This document shows, one piece after another, positions 9,701 to 17,928 of a stretch of DNA of 64,000 bases. The stretch covers positions 93,577 to 157,576 of the forward strand of contig CAVUGE010000043.1 of assembly GCA_963740945.1 (NCBI GenBank). The letters are read 5' to 3'. Origin of the DNA: CAVQBP01 sp963740945 (GTDB lineage Bacteria > Bacteroidota > Ignavibacteria > Ignavibacteriales > Ignavibacteriaceae). The notes beneath the pieces are model-generated. The model worked only from the letters and a program-made list of their open reading frames with translations, had not been told where the DNA came from and searched no databases. How positions within the stretch are numbered: the first letter of the stretch is position 1; every line of letters starts with the position of its first letter. The translations under genes and the position numbers were made by a program.

Positions 9701-10737
9701 GTCTGAGTACTTACCCATAATGTTCCGGAACGATCAATGTAAAGCGAAGTAATATAGTTATTACCTAAGTAATAATTGTGAATAGATTTATTAATAAATT
9801 TTGGAAAGAATTTTTTTGATTTTAAATTAAAAGTAAAAATACCGTTTCTGGTTCCAATCCAGAGAAAACCGGAATGATCTAAACAAATAGCATTGACTCG
9901 ATTAACACCATAAACGTTATGTGCATTTGGAACTGGAAGATAATTGGTGAATGTGTTTAATTTTTTATTAAACTCAACCAAGCCGTCTGAGGTACCCAGC
10001 CATAAAATTCCATCTTTATCTTCACAGATTGCTCTGATATAATATTTTGAAGAGGTATTAAAACTTGCGACTATATTTTTAGGATTATGCCAATAATGGT
10101 TAAATTTACCTGTTTTATAATTAAATTTATCAAGACCACTTACTGTTCCCATCCAGAATGAACCATCTTTATCAACATACGGTACACCGCTAATATAAAG
10201 TGAATCATATTCCACGCACAAAAATTTTCCCGATGCCTTATTAAATTGGTACACTCCTTTACCTGTTGTTACCCAAAATAAGCCTTTATTATCTTCAATC
10301 ATATAGCAAACAAAATTTGCGAGAATTTGTTCTTTTTTCGAGCGATCAGGTAAATAATTTGTGAAGGTATTTGTCTTTCGATTAAACTTTTCAAGTCCAT
10401 ATCTGGTACCGAACCAAAGAGTTCCATCTATGTCCAAATAACTTGAAATAGCAGAGGCATTAATAAAACTTGTAGTATCTCCAGGATTATTTACATAAGA
10501 TTGAAAACTATATCCATCATATCTGTCAATACCTTTTACTGTAGAAAACCATAAGTAACCTTCATTATCTTGGTTTATAAATTCAACAGAAGAATTAGAT
10601 AAACCCTGCTCTCTTGTATAATGTTCAATAATTAAGCTATCCGATTGCGGATATAACAACCGAGATAGAATTAATATCATGAAAATATTTAAAAGGCAAA
10701 AAAATGATTTAAGTTCATATATAAAATTAAAAAACAT
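6712..10737 (-). CDS. Hybrid two-component system protein: propeller sensor, histidine kinase, receiver and AraC output
   Basis: 1341 residues. An N-terminal hydrophobic segment (about residues 10-30) comes first. Two-component propeller repeats fill residues 40-650 (GLSNSSVEFINQDNEGYLWF and many xGLWIGT-like blades). A Y_Y_Y domain lies at about 690-755 and a membrane segment at about 760-780. The HisKA domain has its phospho-accepting His near residue 816 (ANISHEFRTPL). An ATPase domain follows (DTGIGIPKEE; GTGIGLALVKELV). The receiver domain has its Asp near 1136 (ISDMMMPKMDG). A C-terminal AraC-type HTH (about 1235-1338) ends the protein. This is the HTCS architecture, which usually senses a saccharide in the periplasm and activates nearby genes. 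No carbohydrate gene adjoins it directly, so its target is uncertain. Confidence 0.95.
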   Translation of the reverse strand: MFFNFIYELKSFFCLLNIFMILILSRLLYPQSDSLIIEHYTREQGLSNSSVEFINQDNEGYLWFSTVKGIDRYDGYSFQSYVNNPGDTTSFINASAISSYLDIDGTLWFGTRYGLEKFNRKTNTFTNYLPDRSKKEQILANFVCYMIEDNKGLFWVTTGKGVYQFNKASGKFLCVEYDSLYISGVPYVDKDGSFWMGTVSGLDKFNYKTGKFNHYWHNPKNIVASFNTSSKYYIRAICEDKDGILWLGTSDGLVEFNKKLNTFTNYLPVPNAHNVYGVNRVNAICLDHSGFLWIGTRNGIFTFNLKSKKFFPKFINKSIHNYYLGNNYITSLYIDRSGTLWVSTQTDGVYKVILKKLPYKEYFSGGVTDLIKGNNGVLWVNKRSEKFVKFDTKNEHMSLSNFDTPFLMYVDSSDAMYFRDYRFDYLKKVKDGKTTLYNLVKTGSIGFIESSGMWYGAFNGGLYFLDFETGKTKKIVTTESYVTTIYKDSSKLLWAATENGKLICFDTKNKSVSEFISDPKNPSSISGRMVFTIYEDKKGRFWFATNVGLNRFIPSSKTFIHYTEKDGLSGNTVNSIIEDVHGNLWLATDKGISKFNPETNQFKNYDVLQGFSSNPWYSHLAVKMDNGEMFFGRSYGLIRFYPDSIKENNYVPPIVITSFKLFDKAIPFGKEIKLTYDKNFLSFEFAALSYYNSQRNKYAYKMEGVDKDWVYSGTRRYASYPNLSSGEYTFRVKGSNNDGVWNKTGTSLSIIITPPWWKTSWAYIFYGFAFVFSLYGLRRYELNRVKLKDKIKLDAAVLKEKEETDKMKSRFFANISHEFRTPLTLILGPAEKIVSKTTDDSIIKDAGIIKRNSKRLLQLVNQLLELSRLEAGKLKLEASKNNVVSFVKGIALSFESLSEEKDITLKIESKEEFIEVFFDKEKMIKILSNILSNSFKFTPQNGKITVSIAESSSVSSRISNKSVQIQIRDTGIGIPKEEIPKLFDRFYQVDSSFTKEHQGTGIGLALVKELVELHRGSISIESEIGQWTEFTITLPLGKDHLRDEEIVEEKEANINLSEAKNLIPSNIDESNIGINSNNVFAAGEDKTIILIVEDNYDMREYIKESLGREYFVEEAINGQQGVRKAENIIPDLIISDMMMPKMDGNELTRLLKNNEKTSHIPIIILTAKSGQESKLEGLETGADDYLTKPFDIKELQVRIKNLINIRRKLQQKISKVEMNAFDNKDNISDKPVKLRSIDEKFLNKIQKIVNEHISEEDFSIEELGNEVGMSRSQVLRKIKALTGKSPSLYVRSIRLLKAKGMIENGDGNISEIAYSVGFSSPVYFSKCFKEEFGHPPKNFVS

Positions 10738-11086
10738 GCATGTCTTTGTTTTAATAAACCTAACTAGGAAAAATGAATTTTTGGATCGAAATCAGTTGAA
10801 GTGGAATTTGGTAAGTGTGTAGTATAAAAAGAAAAAAATTATTTGTCAAGATGGAAGTGTTAAAACATTAGAAGGGTGTGATTTATAAAGGATTTCTAAC
10901 TAACTATATAGTTTTATAGAGGAGATAAAATTTGCTTCTCTGCGATTAGCTGTGCGATTTTATAATTTTCAGCATATATCACTTGGGAGGCAAATACTTT
11001 TTAAGTAATATATCACAGTTGAATATTTTAATGCAATAAATTACAAATAATAATCGAAAACTAAAGTTTTCTTAAATTAGAATCTT
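10738..11086. other. Divergent promoter region, no gene seen
   Basis: About 350 bases between the start of the hybrid sensor (minus strand) and the start of the histidine kinase (plus strand). It is AT-rich with no open frame of interest, and both genes must be transcribed from here. I see no strong inverted repeat. Confidence 0.4.
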
Positions 11087-12118
11087 ATGACAGATCTTTT
11101 ATATAAGTTTGAAAGGCTCAACTATTCTCTTAAGATAATCATAAACATATTTCTTCTTTTAATTATTGCATTTTTAGATTTTGAAACGGGGAATGAAATA
11201 TCTTTTTCTATTTTTTATTTAATCCCCATAGCTTTGTCAGTCTGGACTATCGGTAAAAATCCCGGAATTATATTTTGTTTTGCTGGAGCAATTCTCTGGT
11301 TAATTGCTGATATGATGGTATCAAGCACTTATTCACTTACAGGAATTATTTTCTGGAACTCTCTTGTTAGATTAGGATTTTTTTTACTTGTAACATCATT
11401 GCTGACATATGTTAAAAAACAAATGAAGATGGAAGAGGAGCTAACACATTTTCTTGTGCATGATTTAAAATCACCTTTGGCTAATATTTTATCAAGCTTA
11501 TTGTTGTTAAAGGAAGAACCAATTTATGAAACAGATGAGAGTTTAAAGGAACTTATTGATCTAAGCATTATATCTGCGGAGAAAATGAAATTATTTATAA
11601 CCTCCATTCTTGATCTAGATCGCATGGAAAGTAAAAAAATGCCTTTAAAGAGTTCAGAAATTAATATTGATGATATTGTTAAAGCAGCAACAGACCAGGT
11701 AAAGGTCTTAGCAACCGGAAAAAATATTAAGATAACAAACATTATCGATATCAATAAATTTATTTCAGATGAGTATTTATTACTCCGCGTATTATCAAAT
11801 TTATTAAGTAATGCAATCAAATTTAGCCCTGAAAATTCAGAAATTATAGTCAAAGTCAAGTCTTCAGAAAATAATGGAGTTGAATTTTGTATTAAAGATC
11901 ATGGACCAGGAATAACGGAAGGCATGGAAAATAAAATATTTAAGAAGTATTCACAATTGGAGATGCGAAAAACCGGAAGCGTTGAAGGGAGCGGGTTAGG
12001 GCTTATATTCTGCAAAACTGCGGTTGAAGCTCAGGGTGGTAAAATATGGATTGAAAATAAAAAGGAAGGGGGAACCGCAGTAATTTTTAATTTGCCTGAA
12101 GTAAAAGTTAATAAATAA
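11087..12118 (+). CDS. Membrane-bound sensor histidine kinase
   Basis: 343 residues. Residues 15-110 contain four or so closely packed hydrophobic segments (MASE-like input region) with little periplasmic loop. The HisKA motif is HFLVHDLKSPLANILSS, with H near residue 125. The ATPase domain has an N box (NLLSNAIKFSP), a G1 box (KDHGPGI) and a G2 box (GSGLGLIFCK). It ends in FNLPEVKV without a receiver or output domain. A separate response regulator is therefore needed, and none is adjacent. No strong ribosome-binding site precedes the ATG, which is common in this group. Confidence 0.9.
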   Translation: MTDLLYKFERLNYSLKIIINIFLLLIIAFLDFETGNEISFSIFYLIPIALSVWTIGKNPGIIFCFAGAILWLIADMMVSSTYSLTGIIFWNSLVRLGFFLLVTSLLTYVKKQMKMEEELTHFLVHDLKSPLANILSSLLLLKEEPIYETDESLKELIDLSIISAEKMKLFITSILDLDRMESKKMPLKSSEINIDDIVKAATDQVKVLATGKNIKITNIIDINKFISDEYLLLRVLSNLLSNAIKFSPENSEIIVKVKSSENNGVEFCIKDHGPGITEGMENKIFKKYSQLEMRKTGSVEGSGLGLIFCKTAVEAQGGKIWIENKKEGGTAVIFNLPEVKVNK

Positions 12119-12600
12119 TATTTTAATTACTTTGAAAACAAATGAGTAATTTTTAAAAAATCTTGGATTAGCACTAACATACTCTCCGAATACCACTCCC
12201 CTACCGCGGGAAGCTGACCGCTAAAAAATTTACTAAATGGAAATCTAACCTTGATAATTATTGATATGAGATTGTCTTAAATTGCGCGCGACCAGGGGGT
12301 AGCGTGTCTGGATAGAAACAGTCAGGTATTAAGAATTATAAAATAAACTTCGTAATATGTACTATAGGGGTCATATTTGTCATAGTAAAAAAAAATGTGC
12401 TTCAAATTCAAACACAGTCTTTTTTAAATACAGTAACTATTGCTCAACCTTCTGAGTAATAATTACTGTAAATATTTTGACAAAAATTTTGTTAGGTAAT
12501 AATTACTTTCAAGTATTCTGGCATTCCCATTGAATAAGTCTGAAAAAAGAATGAAATACACAGTTTGAAAAATGTTAAAAAAAAATATAAGGAGAAAGAG
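12119..12600. other. Non-coding stretch before the lipoprotein gene
   Basis: About 480 bases without a supported gene. An imperfect G/C-rich inverted pair is present (CCCCTACCGCG near 12199, and GGGGGTAGCG near 12296). It looks like degraded repeat DNA. The AAGGAGAAAGAG ribosome-binding site for the next gene is at the right end. Confidence 0.4.
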
Positions 12601-13179
12601 ATGTTAAAATATTTATCAATGCTCATGGTTTTAGCCTTATTTGTAATTGGCTGCACTGATGAATCAAGTATGGTTTCACCAGTTAATAATTCAATAAATA
12701 CTGATGAGGAAGTCAGTAATCCGAATTGGATTACCCTGCCTTCTTCTGATGATTTAGCTCTTAAAAAAGATATTTCCGTTGGTAAAACTATCTACGGTGA
12801 TCAGGAATCTTTATTAGAGATTAATACCGGCTATGCAGGCGGTCCTTTTGGATGGATTTCAATAACTGCTAATGCAAGATTCCAGCGCTATTCTTTTACC
12901 GGTTCAAGATATGTTTCTATGTCTGTTAATGATCAGTTTGGCACTGCTTCATTTTCGCCTTCCGGTACCTGGGCAAAATCTGTAATTTATAATTTAACTA
13001 TTATGGGTGTTGATCTAAGTAAAGTTGATCCTTCTAAAGTAAGTTTCGTTTATATGTCACCTGATGGCAAATATTATAAAGCAAAATATCAGAGTATTTA
13101 TGTTGAAAAACAATCTGGTAAATTACAGATTATCAATGCCCAGCTGCCTCATTTTTCACGATGGGGATTTATTAACTAG
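12601..13179 (+). CDS. Small lipoprotein of unknown function
   Basis: 192 residues from the ATG at 12601. The frame is open further upstream, but GGAGAAAGAG directly precedes this ATG and the protein then begins with a clean lipoprotein signal (MLKYLSMLMVLALFVIGC). The mature part is about 170 residues, mostly beta, with ITANARFQRYSFTGSRYVSMSVND and a final PHFSRWGFIN. The final block (PSKVSFVYMSPDGKYYKA, then HFSRWGF) resembles small C-terminal modules seen in secreted proteins of this phylum, but I cannot name the family. A strong terminator follows, so it is probably a one-gene transcript. Confidence 0.65.
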   Translation: MLKYLSMLMVLALFVIGCTDESSMVSPVNNSINTDEEVSNPNWITLPSSDDLALKKDISVGKTIYGDQESLLEINTGYAGGPFGWISITANARFQRYSFTGSRYVSMSVNDQFGTASFSPSGTWAKSVIYNLTIMGVDLSKVDPSKVSFVYMSPDGKYYKAKYQSIYVEKQSGKLQIINAQLPHFSRWGFIN

Positions 13180-13206
13180 TTATTTTAATGAAAAAAGATG
13201 GAGATA

Positions 13207-13238
13207 AAAAGCCAGGCCGGGGAACCTGGCTTTTATAT
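13207..13238 (+). terminator. Rho-independent terminator
   Basis: AAAAGCCAGG pairs with CCTGGCTTTT around an eight-base loop (13207-13234), and more T-rich sequence follows. It lies about 30 bases after the lipoprotein stop codon and reads correctly on the plus strand. Confidence 0.85.
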
Positions 13239-13276
13239 TTTGTGACATTTCATAGTTAGACCTTTTAATTATCCAA

Positions 13277-13747
13277 CCTGCTGAATTTATTATAAATTTT
13301 TCGGCTCAGGATTTAAATAGCATGACTGAAAATTTAAATCAGCTTATAAAAAGATTTACTATTAATATTGAAGCGAGCGAACCGGAGACTCACTATTCTA
13401 TTAGGCAAAATGGGAAGTTGATAAATTCCCCGACAAAATAAAGTAAGCCCTATTAAGAGGATAACCAGGATATTGCAATTGTTGAAGTTCAGCTGCTTGA
13501 TAAAAACAATAACGGGACATTTTTAGCCAATAATCGTATTATTTTCGATGTTAGTGGAGAAGGGAAGATTATTGGAGTTGATAATGGTGATGTTTCAAGT
13601 CTGGAGAATTATAAATCACACGATCGAAAAGCTCGTTTTGGTCGTTGCATCGTAATTATTCAAACAACCGGAAAGAGTGGTAGAATTAAACTGACAGCTA
13701 AATCACAGGGATTACCCAATGCCATGATAGAAATTATGAGTGAATAA
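13277..13747 (+). pseudogene. Relic of a GH2 beta-galactosidase C-terminus (and a preceding domain)
   Basis: Two plus-strand open stretches have no start codon. The first (13277-13441) includes FSAQDLNSMTENLNQLIKRF and THYSIRQNG, like a chitobiase-type accessory domain. The second (13457-13747) reads IAIVEVQLLDKNNNGTF, then NRIIFDVSGEGKIIGVDNGD, then RIKLTAKSQGL. That pattern is the characteristic C-terminal Ig-like domain of large GH2 beta-galactosidases. In-frame stops separate the pieces and the catalytic part is gone. The intact GH2 gene at 24.2 kb lacks this domain, so this is a different enzyme's remnant. Confidence 0.7.
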
Positions 13748-13867
13748 TTCCTTTAAAAGGAACAAATCGGGTTAATACATTTTTAATAAGGATTTACATA
13801 TACCCTCTGTTTTGGATATGTGTCAATAGTGAAAATCCCTTTATATATCCTTAATTTTGGAGTTAAC

Positions 13868-14512
13868 ATGAAAAAATTATGTTTTCTATTTATTGTGCTG
13901 TTTACCTATAACTATCTTGTTGGCCAAACTCTTGAACTTCCTGCACCACAGAAAACCGGGGGAATACCTCTAATGGAAGCGTTGGCCAAAAGAACTACAG
14001 TCCGGGCTTTTGATACAAAAGAAATTTCAATGCAGCAGCTTTCTAATTTGCTGTGGGCATCATTCGGGATTAATCGTCCGGATGGAAGAAGGACTGCACC
14101 ATCAGCCAGTAACAAACAGGAAATTGATATTTATGTGCTTCTAAAAAGTGGTGCTTATGTGTATGACGCTAAAAATAATAGACTGATTGAAGTAACACAG
14201 GAAGATCTTCGTAATCAAGCAGCCGACCAACGGTTTGCTGACGCACCTGTTCAATTGATCTTTATAGCCGACTTAGCAAAAAGAAGCGAAAGTTCAGAAG
14301 AAGGAAAATTGAAAACCGCAAATATCGATTGCGGGTACATCTCGCAAAATACATATTTGTTTTGTACCTCCGAAGGTCTGGCAACGGGAGCCAGGGGTAC
14401 AATCAAACGTGATGCATTGATTTCCAAACTAAAACTAAGGGCTGAGCAGAAAATTTTGTTAGCACATTCCGTTGGTTATCCCCAGGCTATCGAAAACCTT
14501 GGCGATCATTAG
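13868..14512 (+). CDS. Nitroreductase family protein, SagB type, with signal peptide
   Basis: 214 residues from the ATG at 13868. The frame is open from 13820, but GGAG precedes 13868 and the protein then starts with a signal peptide (MKKLCFLFIVLFTYNYLVGQ). The body follows the SagB/nitroreductase pattern: LAKRTTVRAFDTKEISMQQLSNLLWASFGINRPDGRRTAPSA, then YDAKNNRLIEV, then NIDCGYISQNTYLFCTSEGLATGARG. Members bind FMN and reduce nitro or quinone compounds, or oxidise peptide azolines. Export is unusual for the wider family but common in this subgroup. The product ends close to the relic at 14517. Confidence 0.85.
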   Translation: MKKLCFLFIVLFTYNYLVGQTLELPAPQKTGGIPLMEALAKRTTVRAFDTKEISMQQLSNLLWASFGINRPDGRRTAPSASNKQEIDIYVLLKSGAYVYDAKNNRLIEVTQEDLRNQAADQRFADAPVQLIFIADLAKRSESSEEGKLKTANIDCGYISQNTYLFCTSEGLATGARGTIKRDALISKLKLRAEQKILLAHSVGYPQAIENLGDH

Positions 14513-14516
14513 TCAT

Positions 14517-14735
14517 CGGCTTAGCAATTATTTTTAGTTGCTTATCCACAAGGAACATTGTCGGCGTAGCATAAATAAAATAATCTGTTGCTGCTTTTCC
14601 ATTGAAGGTAATGGCAAAAACCATGTTTATTAGGAATCGTTCCCGTATAATATGTAGGCCAGACAGAACCCGCAAGCCAATCGGCAGTTGATGCCAATTT
14701 TCCAAACGCCCCTTTGGAACGAAATGAACTTCCAA
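14517..14735 (-). pseudogene. Relic of a thioredoxin-like (TlpA/DUF5106-type) gene
   Basis: On the minus strand one frame reads DYFIYATPTMFLVDKQLKIIAKPM. This is the cis-Pro segment and following strand of secreted thioredoxin-like proteins. The sequence upstream (FGKLASTADWLAG and similar) lies in shifted frames, and the active-site Cys motif is not present. Both open frames of 82 and 86 residues here are pieces of this decayed gene. Confidence 0.6.
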
Positions 14736-14740
14736 AATAT

Positions 14741-15718
14741 CTAAACATTTGTTCCTTTAATTGATTTATAACTCTTATCCAATAAAAAGTCCTTAAGCTC
14801 AATAATTCCTCCGACGACTGGGCCTAACAAATTTTTAGCAAAAGTAAGGAAAGACATAACTAATGCATCGCTGGGCAGTACGCCATAATAATGAAGCAGG
14901 TAGATAAAGAGCCCTTCACGTACACCTAATCCTGAATAGGAAATAGGGAGCATATTTGCGATAGTTACTACTGATCTAATCCAGCCTAACACTAAAATAC
15001 TTAATGAAATATTTATTGATGCTGCCAATAAATAGAAAGCTATTATACTCAAAAAATGATATGAAAGCATGATAATAATAATTTCAACATGATCCTTAAA
15101 TGCAAGGTTCTGAAATTCTTGCATTGCTTTAAATAAATTCCCAATTTTATCTTTTACAAATAAGGGAATAGGAATCTTGATTAATAAATTTTCAACTATT
15201 TTTAGGAATTTAGTATTTAATAGAAAAATGTAACTTGCACATAATAAAATTAAGATACTAAACCACACTATTAGCAAAAGTGAATAATTATAACTAATTA
15301 GTGTTGGTATTGAACATAACAAACCGATAAGAATAACAATGAAAATTTCAAGATACCTATTAAAAACTACCACAACAGCTGCGGATGACTTCGAGCCAAA
15401 CTTTTTGAATTTATACCATTTTACGGCACCACCCGAAAGAGAACCTGGAAGGAATAAAGAATAAAAAGAAGTAGTTAAATAAATTATTAATATTTCCTTA
15501 AAGGATATCGACATCTTTTGAATTGTAGTTAAGTATTTTGTTTGAAGTGACGAAAGCAGGATTACCGGAATACTTATTAAAAAAGCTAAAAGAAATAAAA
15601 TTATTTTTACCGAAGATATAGATTTTAAAATATTATAAAACGGAATTTTGATAAATATATAAGCAAGAATAATAGAAGTAAAAGAGATTTTTATTGCTAA
15701 TAAAATTTTTCTATTCAT
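14741..15718 (-). CDS. Flippase-like membrane protein (UPF0104 / LPG synthase TM family)
   Basis: 325 residues with seven to nine hydrophobic segments throughout. The signature FYSLFLPGSLSGGAVKWYKFKKFG near residue 90 is typical of the lysylphosphatidylglycerol synthase TM region / UPF0104 family. A second signature lies near LGWIRSVVTIANMLPISYSGLGVREGLF. In glycan clusters such proteins are often suspected to move or modify lipid-linked sugars. It directly abuts the upstream glycosyltransferase (stop at 15719, start at 15718), so the genes are translationally coupled and belong to one operon. Confidence 0.85.
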   Translation of the reverse strand: MNRKILLAIKISFTSIILAYIFIKIPFYNILKSISSVKIILFLLAFLISIPVILLSSLQTKYLTTIQKMSISFKEILIIYLTTSFYSLFLPGSLSGGAVKWYKFKKFGSKSSAAVVVVFNRYLEIFIVILIGLLCSIPTLISYNYSLLLIVWFSILILLCASYIFLLNTKFLKIVENLLIKIPIPLFVKDKIGNLFKAMQEFQNLAFKDHVEIIIIMLSYHFLSIIAFYLLAASINISLSILVLGWIRSVVTIANMLPISYSGLGVREGLFIYLLHYYGVLPSDALVMSFLTFAKNLLGPVVGGIIELKDFLLDKSYKSIKGTNV

Positions 15719-16576
15719 TTAATAATTTTTTCTGTATATCATTTGATATGCAAATCCGGCAGATTTGAATTTTTCTCCAAGCCAAAACAGTATAAAGTAC
15801 CTGATCTTTGAAAAACTTTTGTAATCAAAGGGTCCCAAGATTCTTTTCCAAAATATTTTTATCCATTTATTTATTTCAAATGAATTAGATTTATTTTTCC
15901 ACAATAGGCTGCTTCCAAGATTATTTTTGTTTTGTAACTTTTTACTGAAAAGATACAAGTTGTATATCCCCTCGCCGCGTTTAAATTGAAATCTAAAATA
16001 TTGAAATACAGATAATCTCTTTAAATGTTTAACATCATTATTAGTATAAACTAATTTATAACCATTTGCTTTTAATCGCCAAGCTAATTCAATATCTTCG
16101 CTAACACTGATAAAAGACGGGTTCCAGATATATCCATCCCTTTTAAAACAAGCCTCTAAACAAGTTCTTCTATACATAATATTACCCCCTATTCCGAAAA
16201 ACCCATCTGGATTAACTTGAACTTCCTTAGGAAATTTTCTTCGAATTCGAATTTCTTGAAGGAACGGTTCCTCTTCAATATAATTGCCACTTACGCCATC
16301 TGCATTGTACTTGGAAATTTCCTGAACGAAAATTTCCAGCCAATTATTTTCAGGTATGGTATCATCGTCTAAAAAAGCAATGAGATCTCCTTTTGATTTC
16401 TCAAAACCTTTATTCCGCATTGCGCTTGCGCCAAGGTGATTTTTATCTTCCATAATAATCAACTCATCAGGTTTTCTTGTTTGATTATTTACTGCCTGTA
16501 GAACAAAAGATAGTGAATCTCTATTTGTGGTCGGAATTATTAAGGATATTATATATTCGTCTTTATTTTGCCCCAT
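15719..16576 (-). CDS. Glycosyltransferase family 2
   Basis: 285 residues. The GT-A fold N-terminus is ISLIIPTTNRDSLSFVLQAVNNQT, and the metal-binding region is LIAFLDDDTIPENNWLE (DDD). The acceptor side has GYIWNPSFISVSEDIELAWRLKANGYKL, with the ED pair expected for the catalytic base. There is no membrane segment. It probably adds one sugar to a growing surface glycan. It lies between two other glycan genes with short gaps (31 bases upstream, none downstream). Confidence 0.9.
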   Translation of the reverse strand: MGQNKDEYIISLIIPTTNRDSLSFVLQAVNNQTRKPDELIIMEDKNHLGASAMRNKGFEKSKGDLIAFLDDDTIPENNWLEIFVQEISKYNADGVSGNYIEEEPFLQEIRIRRKFPKEVQVNPDGFFGIGGNIMYRRTCLEACFKRDGYIWNPSFISVSEDIELAWRLKANGYKLVYTNNDVKHLKRLSVFQYFRFQFKRGEGIYNLYLFSKKLQNKNNLGSSLLWKNKSNSFEINKWIKIFWKRILGPFDYKSFSKIRYFILFWLGEKFKSAGFAYQMIYRKNY

Positions 16577-16607
16577 AAAAAAACATAGGTTTTGATTGAT
16601 AAGTTTT

Positions 16608-17729
16608 CTATATGATCGAAAGTTCCAAGTTGTTTTGAATTTTAGCAGCTAATAGGTTTCTATAAATTGTAATATGCATTTCAATAGATTTATTTAATTC
16701 ATAATTTTCAGCAACATACATCTGTCCTCTTTCGCCTTTCTGCTTCCAATTATTATTTTCTAATAGTATTTTTAATCCTGAAGCAAAATCATCATTTTTA
16801 ACAAAAAAGCCAAAATTTTCGGTGATGTTTTCAGGATTCACCGAACTTAAAATTGCACATTTGTGTGCTAATGCTTCCAGGAATGCGTTTGGAAGCCCTT
16901 CCCTTTTCGCAGGATTTACTAATACCCAGCTCTTCTCTAAAATGCTCGTTATTTTATTTGTTTCAAACTGATTAATAAAACCGGTAATTTCCAAATTTTT
17001 TAATTTTGAATATTTCTTTCTTAAATAATTTTCAAAAATATTATCACGGCTTTTACCAACTGCAATAAATTTTATTTCAGGGAAAGCCTCAGCAAGTTTA
17101 AAAAACAACTCAGGCCTTTTCCTTCTATCCATTCTGGCAATAAAACAAACGACCGGGTCACCGGATTTAATTATTTCATTTTGCGGAATTCTAATTGGAG
17201 TTGGAAGAAATTCAGCTTTATTTTTTAAACGATATTTTTGTTTTACTTTTTCTTCAAGAAATTTTGCGGTATAGAATACGTGTGATGCTTTCCTAACAGA
17301 TTCTGAAACCAAAAAATTATTTTCGAAAATAATATTTAAAAATACTTGCAAAGTATTATAAGATGGATAAACAAGCTCATGTATCCAATCAAAAAAATTT
17401 CTTGGGTCCCGCGAAGTAATTATGTGGATTTTTTTTGGTAATTCACGAATAGCTAAATATGTTATAAAGGATGGTTCTTCCGAATGATAAATATCTGCAT
17501 TACATTCCACTAATAATTTTTTTGCATAAAGAGGATTGGATTTTGAAAAACCAAGTACTTTGATACCGTCCAGATTTTCAAATTCTTTTTGATTTTTTTG
17601 TTTTGGAACGACGGCAAAGATTTCAATGTTTCGTTTTACTAATTCTTTACCGATAGTCCGGGTTACACGGCCAAAGCCGCCAAACTTTCCCCATGCAAAT
17701 ATCTCTGTGCAGATAAAACAGATTCTCAT
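16608..17729 (-). CDS. Glycosyltransferase family 4 (GT-B)
   Basis: 373 residues, starting MRICFICTEIFAWGKFGGFGRVTRTIGKELVKRN, the usual N-terminal donor-free Rossmann start. The C-terminal domain has VVCFIARMDRRKRPELFFKLAEAFP, ITGFINQFE and NPAKREGLPNAFLEALAHKCAILSS; the last carries the E-x7-E donor-sugar motif. It heads the three-gene cluster 17729-14741 on the minus strand. The sugar and acceptor cannot be deduced. Confidence 0.9.
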   Translation of the reverse strand: MRICFICTEIFAWGKFGGFGRVTRTIGKELVKRNIEIFAVVPKQKNQKEFENLDGIKVLGFSKSNPLYAKKLLVECNADIYHSEEPSFITYLAIRELPKKIHIITSRDPRNFFDWIHELVYPSYNTLQVFLNIIFENNFLVSESVRKASHVFYTAKFLEEKVKQKYRLKNKAEFLPTPIRIPQNEIIKSGDPVVCFIARMDRRKRPELFFKLAEAFPEIKFIAVGKSRDNIFENYLRKKYSKLKNLEITGFINQFETNKITSILEKSWVLVNPAKREGLPNAFLEALAHKCAILSSVNPENITENFGFFVKNDDFASGLKILLENNNWKQKGERGQMYVAENYELNKSIEMHITIYRNLLAAKIQNNLELSII

Positions 17730-17928
17730 ATTGTACTAGCAAATTTTATAAATTATATTTTAGCTATAATTTGTTTAAATAGCCGTCTGTTTTAGTGGAA
17801 TAATCTGGAAATTAATCTTTTTAACAATTTGTATAACTAATATTAAATATTATTCCTTCTAAAAATTAAAATTTGTAAAGATCATGAGATCTTTTATGGA
17901 TAGATATTTGCCATTAAAATTGCGGAAA

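Noticed and set aside
14487..14802. Two overlapping minus-strand frames as real small genes
   Set aside because: Their conserved piece belongs to a thioredoxin-like relic. Starts lack ribosome-binding sites and the frames disagree along the homologous part.
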